From Andrena cerasifolii (Eukaryota; Arthropoda; Insecta; Hymenoptera; Andrenidae), in the NCBI RefSeq assembly GCF_050908995.1, contig NC_135120.1, positions 15,327,433 to 15,391,432 of the forward strand: a stretch of DNA of 64,000 bases. The letters run 5' to 3'. The notes under the pieces are model-generated. The model was given only the letters and a program-made list of their open reading frames with translations, was not told where the DNA came from and did no database searches. The number at the start of each line of letters is the position of its first letter. The first letter of the stretch is position 1. The position numbers and the translations under genes were made by a program. Below are positions 59,847 to 64,000 of this stretch, in pieces.

Positions 59847-61844
59847 TTACTTACATTCGACTGACTTGGTCGAGATCTTCGAAAGTTCAGGGAGCAAGAA
59901 TTCACTTGGGAGCACGTTATCTGGCGCTGGGAATCTCGGTTGAATCGGCGTGAACTGTCTCGTGGAGATTCCTCGATCTCGTGATCGTGTGGTGCGAAAG
60001 GAAGGAAATCGTTCCTCTGGTGGGACGGTTGTTTCGTCTGTACTACGACACGTCGAACTTGCGTTGTTTTCGCCGGGTGAGAGGCAGGAGAGTGAGGATA
60101 GAGAGACAGGGAGCCGAGGGGAGAGACAGTGAGGTGCAGTGCGATCTGTGCTAAGGAGACTCTGGAGACCACGACGTGACATGACGCTGTAATCATAAGC
60201 GGGAGAAGGGTGAACGAGGGCTGAGGATCGGGTGGAGGAGCCGATTCGCTGGATCTTCCTGACGCGGGATCTTCGTCATCGTGGCTGGTGAGTCCCGTTG
60301 CATTCGCAGCTAAACTCTTGCTTTATCGTTTTACGAGCACCGGGGACGAGGGCTGGTGGGGGGATTTTAGCGCGACTCATGAATAAAAATGCACCGCGCT
60401 GAATGTGAAACGGAAGCATCAATCTCTCGCAAGAAGTCGAGAGAAAGAGCAACAAGTGTTGCTGATATCGCGCCGCGGAGACAATCTTCGATATGAATAT
60501 TGTAAACGCCCGCCGAAAGCGGGGCAGAATTTACCGGTGAGCGAAATCACGAGATTTTCGTTAATCTTGCCGCCATGAAATATGAAATACCGATCGCGCG
60601 CTCCGCCGCGATAAATCCGTTGAAAGCCCGCCCCGTCTCGTATGTAACCATCAAAAACGTGCGCGTTAATGACCGTTACATCGAAGGAGCATAATTTCAG
60701 CGCGAATGTGTTCGGTGCGATCGATTCAATTGAGATCCGCCGTCGTAAAACATTGAAGCGTGGGCAAAACCGTAAAATACCGTGCGCGTAATTTTCGCGT
60801 GGATTTCTGTCGAGAAAGGGACAGGAAGGGAGGAATTATGTACTGGTAAATATTATTCGCGAGGGAATCGCGCGATTCGCTGCGCTGTAAGTTGAACCGA
60901 TTTTAATTGGAAACGAGTAACGAATGATTAATATTTTCTGCTGGATACAAATAAAGTTGTAATGTAGTGTAAAGTAGGAGGATTACTTTTGTTAGGCTGC
61001 AAGTAGTAGGGTTTATACACTAGAGTAGGATGTAAACAACGCGCAGGGTGAGGTAGGAACGAAAGTTTAGATCGTTTTTTTAGAAATGGGACAGTTATTT
61101 GTTTCGTTTGGTGGTGAAGAAATTCTATAATTCTATAAAACTAAGTTTCCTTTTTGTTTGTACATCATTCTTCAGTCTGTTACGTAGAAGTTTTACAAGT
61201 CTTCACACGAAATACTAGGAAAACTAATACCTCGATTTTTCATCAAAAGTCTACTTGTGTTTTTACTTTTGTTCTGTGTAGAATATGAAGGTATTATAAT
61301 TGAAGAATGGCAGATAATTAGATACTCTGTTTATGAGCGGATATTATATATAAAAGACGAGGGAATACCGTTGGGACGACTCGCTAATTGATCGATACCT
61401 CCCCAGTTTGGAGGATTCATTAAGAAGTTTAATATTAATTGTCGTAATCAATTCAAATGAATAACCAATGCTTGATAGAAAAATGAGAGTTTCCTCATCG
61501 TGCATTCCCGTAAAAACGAGGAGAATTTCATTGAAAGTTAACAAAGAGGAGTTAAAAACGAAGAAATGTTCATCATTGTGTTATCAGAAACTACAATATT
61601 TTGGGTTTACTGTATGAGGCGCATTCTCCTTCATCATTCAAAGGTATCACTTATAAAGTGAGAAATTACCCTTCCTTAACGGATGCATGACATCAGCTCA
61701 TGCAACAAGTTTCCACTTTGGATTTCTATAATTTCTTCTTAAACCACTTCTTACTCTGAAAAATAATAAAAGAGTTTCTCGAGCTGTTAATGCTAAGTAC
61801 TCCGTCCACTATGTTTTTCCAAATTCTTAACTGCTTTCATTTAA
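59847..61844. other. GC-rich upstream region and flank, no gene supported
   Basis: 59850-60800 is GC-rich and CpG-rich, lying upstream of the minus-strand protease-like exon, and could hold its promoter and 5' leader. Minus-strand AAT-GTAAGT at 59854 is a possible donor. On the plus strand GCTG-GTGAGT (GT at 60288) is also a good donor consensus and could end a divergent leader exon. 60900-61840 is AT-rich without features. Confidence 0.4.
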
Positions 61845-62008
61845 CACTAGTAGGGCTAAATAATAGGGTTAAAAAATAACTAAAGCTGGTAGGAACATAA
61901 ATCAGGAAGTCAATTATAAAAATACTTTTGAATAAAAGTATTTTTATTCAATAATTTTGTAATAAAAGTATTTTTAATTTTCTTGGTTAGTACCAAGAAT
62001 AGTGTTAA
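61841..62008. mobile_element. piggyBac-like MITE candidate
   Basis: TTAA at 61841-61844 is followed by CACTAGTAGG; the other end, in reverse complement, is TTAACACTATTCTTGG, with TTAA at 62005-62008. The inverted match is TTAACACTA, nine bases. The 160-bp interior is AT-rich with two near-identical AAAAGTATTTTT motifs that could pair with AAAAATACTTTT. The same TTAACACTA start is seen at 33633 (minus strand). TTAA duplication with a C-starting terminus fits piggyBac better than the GGGG class does. Confidence 0.45.
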
Positions 62009-63986
62009 CCTAATCAAAATGAAGAAAGCCTAAGGCACCATAGGTGATTCGCGAAGGTGAAAATGGATGAAAAAAGGAGCTAGCGAAGCAAAGAAAATAT
62101 AAATAAAAAGATGTTAATAGTGTTAAACTATGAGTGAATCTATTCCCGAGTTGGTAGTTCTGACCATAGAACACAGGGTAAAATAAAATGAAGTATTTGA
62201 CTCAATAATTATATCTAATTCGCAGATATTGTTACTAGTTACGACTCAAAACATGTAAAGGAATTTTCACTCTGAAATTTCGTCGTTACAATAATTAGTA
62301 ATATATCTTCATACAATTTTAAAGTAATATAAACTGGGTTTATAATAAGAGTTGCAGTCCCACCCATTTGTTTTTCCTTATCTATATCCTCATCATTAGT
62401 GACACTTTTTGAATTACTTAAATTCTTAGGGAAAAAATAAAGTTATTCTATATTTTGTGTGAATATACCATTATCCACAATATGAATTATTACACCTGAC
62501 AAATTATCTTCATTTAATAACATTCTTTGACCTCATATTTTAATACAAAAGACAAAATGTAACCACTTGAAGGCGTATCAATCACGTTTTTCCCCGTAAC
62601 AAAGTTTCCAGATTGCGCAAACTTTTTACACATCATAGACCGTACGGGCGCGCAGAAATATCTAGCAGCGTGGCACGCAATGTTATTTTCTGGAAAACTT
62701 GCGTTCACGAGGCAGCAAAACGAGAAAGTAAATACCGATAACTGCTGACATAAAGTTAGAGCGGAGAAACCGGAAATTAAAGGGTAAATAGCCTCGTACT
62801 TTATTGAAGGTAATTTTGTTCAATTATTGAGTTATCTCTTAAACGTTGTTCTCCCGAACTAACCGGCGAAAGATCATTCGACTGAAAAACTTTTAATGGC
62901 TTCTGAAATATTGTCTAAATACCTTTGCCTTTGCACCTGCCTCGTAAGTTTCACGTTATTGCCCCGTTTCTTGCTTCACTCCGAACGAGATGTACTTCGA
63001 GTATGGAATTTAAACGTTGAACGTGAAAAAGTGGTGCGAATTAACTCGTTTAATTCGCGTGTGTTAGCAAGGACAAGTTGTCGTAATTATGTACTATGAG
63101 AACATTTCACACGAGAAGTTTAACATCACAGTTATAATTAATTAGCAAAATTGGCAATCATTTAAAAAGAATAGAAAGGGACCAAAAATCTGAGAATTCG
63201 TGACTACGGAAACACAAAAGTGCTTTATTTTACTAATCCAGGTCTGAGCTGTATATTAATAGAATAAATAACAAAGGACTTGAGAAAGTGTCGCATTTTA
63301 TAAGTGTTCTCCAGTGATCAAACTTGTATATAACTAGCTAACAATACGAAAGTTACACTCAAATAAATATGGCATGTCTTGGAATGAGTGGTGCATCCGA
63401 GAAGGAAGTGATCTGCGTGCAAAAACGAATCGAAAGTATAGAATAAAATATCGTCGGAAATAGAGGCTTATATAAAAAAATTCTAGTCTAAACTTTCCAT
63501 TTATTTTCGCACATAGAATAATTACCTGCTCGATTACACCATTCATATTTGAGGCATTAAGAGCAACCACGGACTAACCCACATTGAAAAAATATTCATT
63601 TTTGTTATTTTATATGATTAATAAAGCCTGTTAGAATACATTATTGCTACTAACTCAATTTCACAAAAATGTGTGATAGTCCGTTGTTGCAGTGCCTCAT
63701 TTATCTGCTCACTTTCAACTGTACCTTCCTTCAAATGTGCCACCAAATTCTTCATACTCAACAGTATGCATGTACCTTACCCTATGTGAATCACATAACG
63801 AATGTTCATATTAGGTACTACGTGCTTAGACATCCTCTCGTTTCATCCTCACATTTTCCTCTGTCCTCCTGTTTCCTTTTCTTTCCATGTGCTCGCAGAT
63901 CAGGCTGAAAAACAGCTAAGCCTCGCCTCGCCTTTTCACCAGCTTGCAGTACTTTTATTTTGGTATAATAACGACGATTTTTAGGT
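62009..63986. other. Non-coding stretch, no gene seen
   Basis: A further TAGTGTTAA string lies at 62118-62126, possibly another degenerate piggyBac-like edge. 62560-63100 is GC-richer; 63100-63650 is AT-rich. Short frames at 63669-63984 have no family similarity. Confidence 0.5.
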
Positions 63987-64000
63987 ATTATTATTATTAT
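63987..64000. repeat. (TTA)n microsatellite running off the window
   Basis: ATTATTATTATTAT closes the window, at least four trinucleotide units; its true length cannot be seen. Confidence 0.8.

Noticed and set aside
1..64000. CRISPR arrays, rRNA genes, operons, retroviral or LINE reverse transcriptase motifs
   Set aside because: None seen: no regularly spaced repeats, no conserved rRNA cores, and no reverse transcriptase (YXDD-type) motif in any listed frame. The window is eukaryotic and gene-poor.

Overview
The window looks like nuclear DNA from an insect, probably a hymenopteran such as an ant or bee. It is AT-rich with many short GC-rich, CpG-replete islands. Microsatellites are present, operons are absent, long open frames are nearly absent, and decayed DNA transposons are dense. 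The order-level assignment is inference from composition and repeat style; no diagnostic gene was found.

Almost nothing here is convincingly coding. The one good host-gene candidate is on the minus strand near the right end (about 59769-59195). It is a GC3-rich open frame with a secretory-signal-like start followed by a segment resembling the N-terminal half of a chymotrypsin-fold (S1) domain, in which the catalytic His position reads Tyr. A weaker downstream exon candidate lies at 58938-58776. Two transposon-derived coding remnants were found: a hAT transposase C-terminus with one in-frame stop (25157-25582, plus) and a short Cys/basic N-terminal domain of a transposon protein (27026-26799, minus) inside an element with 30-bp terminal repeats.

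The rest is intron-like or intergenic sequence. From left to right: hAT-type ends and MITEs (1576-3198); a TTAA-flanked foldback (6901-7131); a nearly perfect 75-bp-arm hairpin (11351-11571); a (TC)n tract abutting a TTAAGGGG end (13231-13308); an (AT)n tract (18048-18093); a long palindrome split by a hAT-like GGAGC-rich insertion (22052-22974); the transposase remnants (25-27 kb); a Tc1/mariner-like MITE (29750-30076); a foldback (31013-31400); a small TA-flanked palindrome (37246-37393); a dispersed repeat with copies at 39 and 57 kb; a structured hairpin (40436-40520); another TA-flanked MITE (44368-44544); a 713-bp TTAA-flanked element (47219-47931); local duplications at 49 and 53 kb; and a piggyBac-like MITE (61845-62004).

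The main theme is repeated colonisation of a gene-poor region by small non-autonomous DNA transposons. One group stands out: structurally different elements that share a TTAA flank followed by GGG or GGGG. No rRNA, tRNA, CRISPR or bacterial-type system was found. Boundaries and identities come from reading by eye; no alignment or database search was run.
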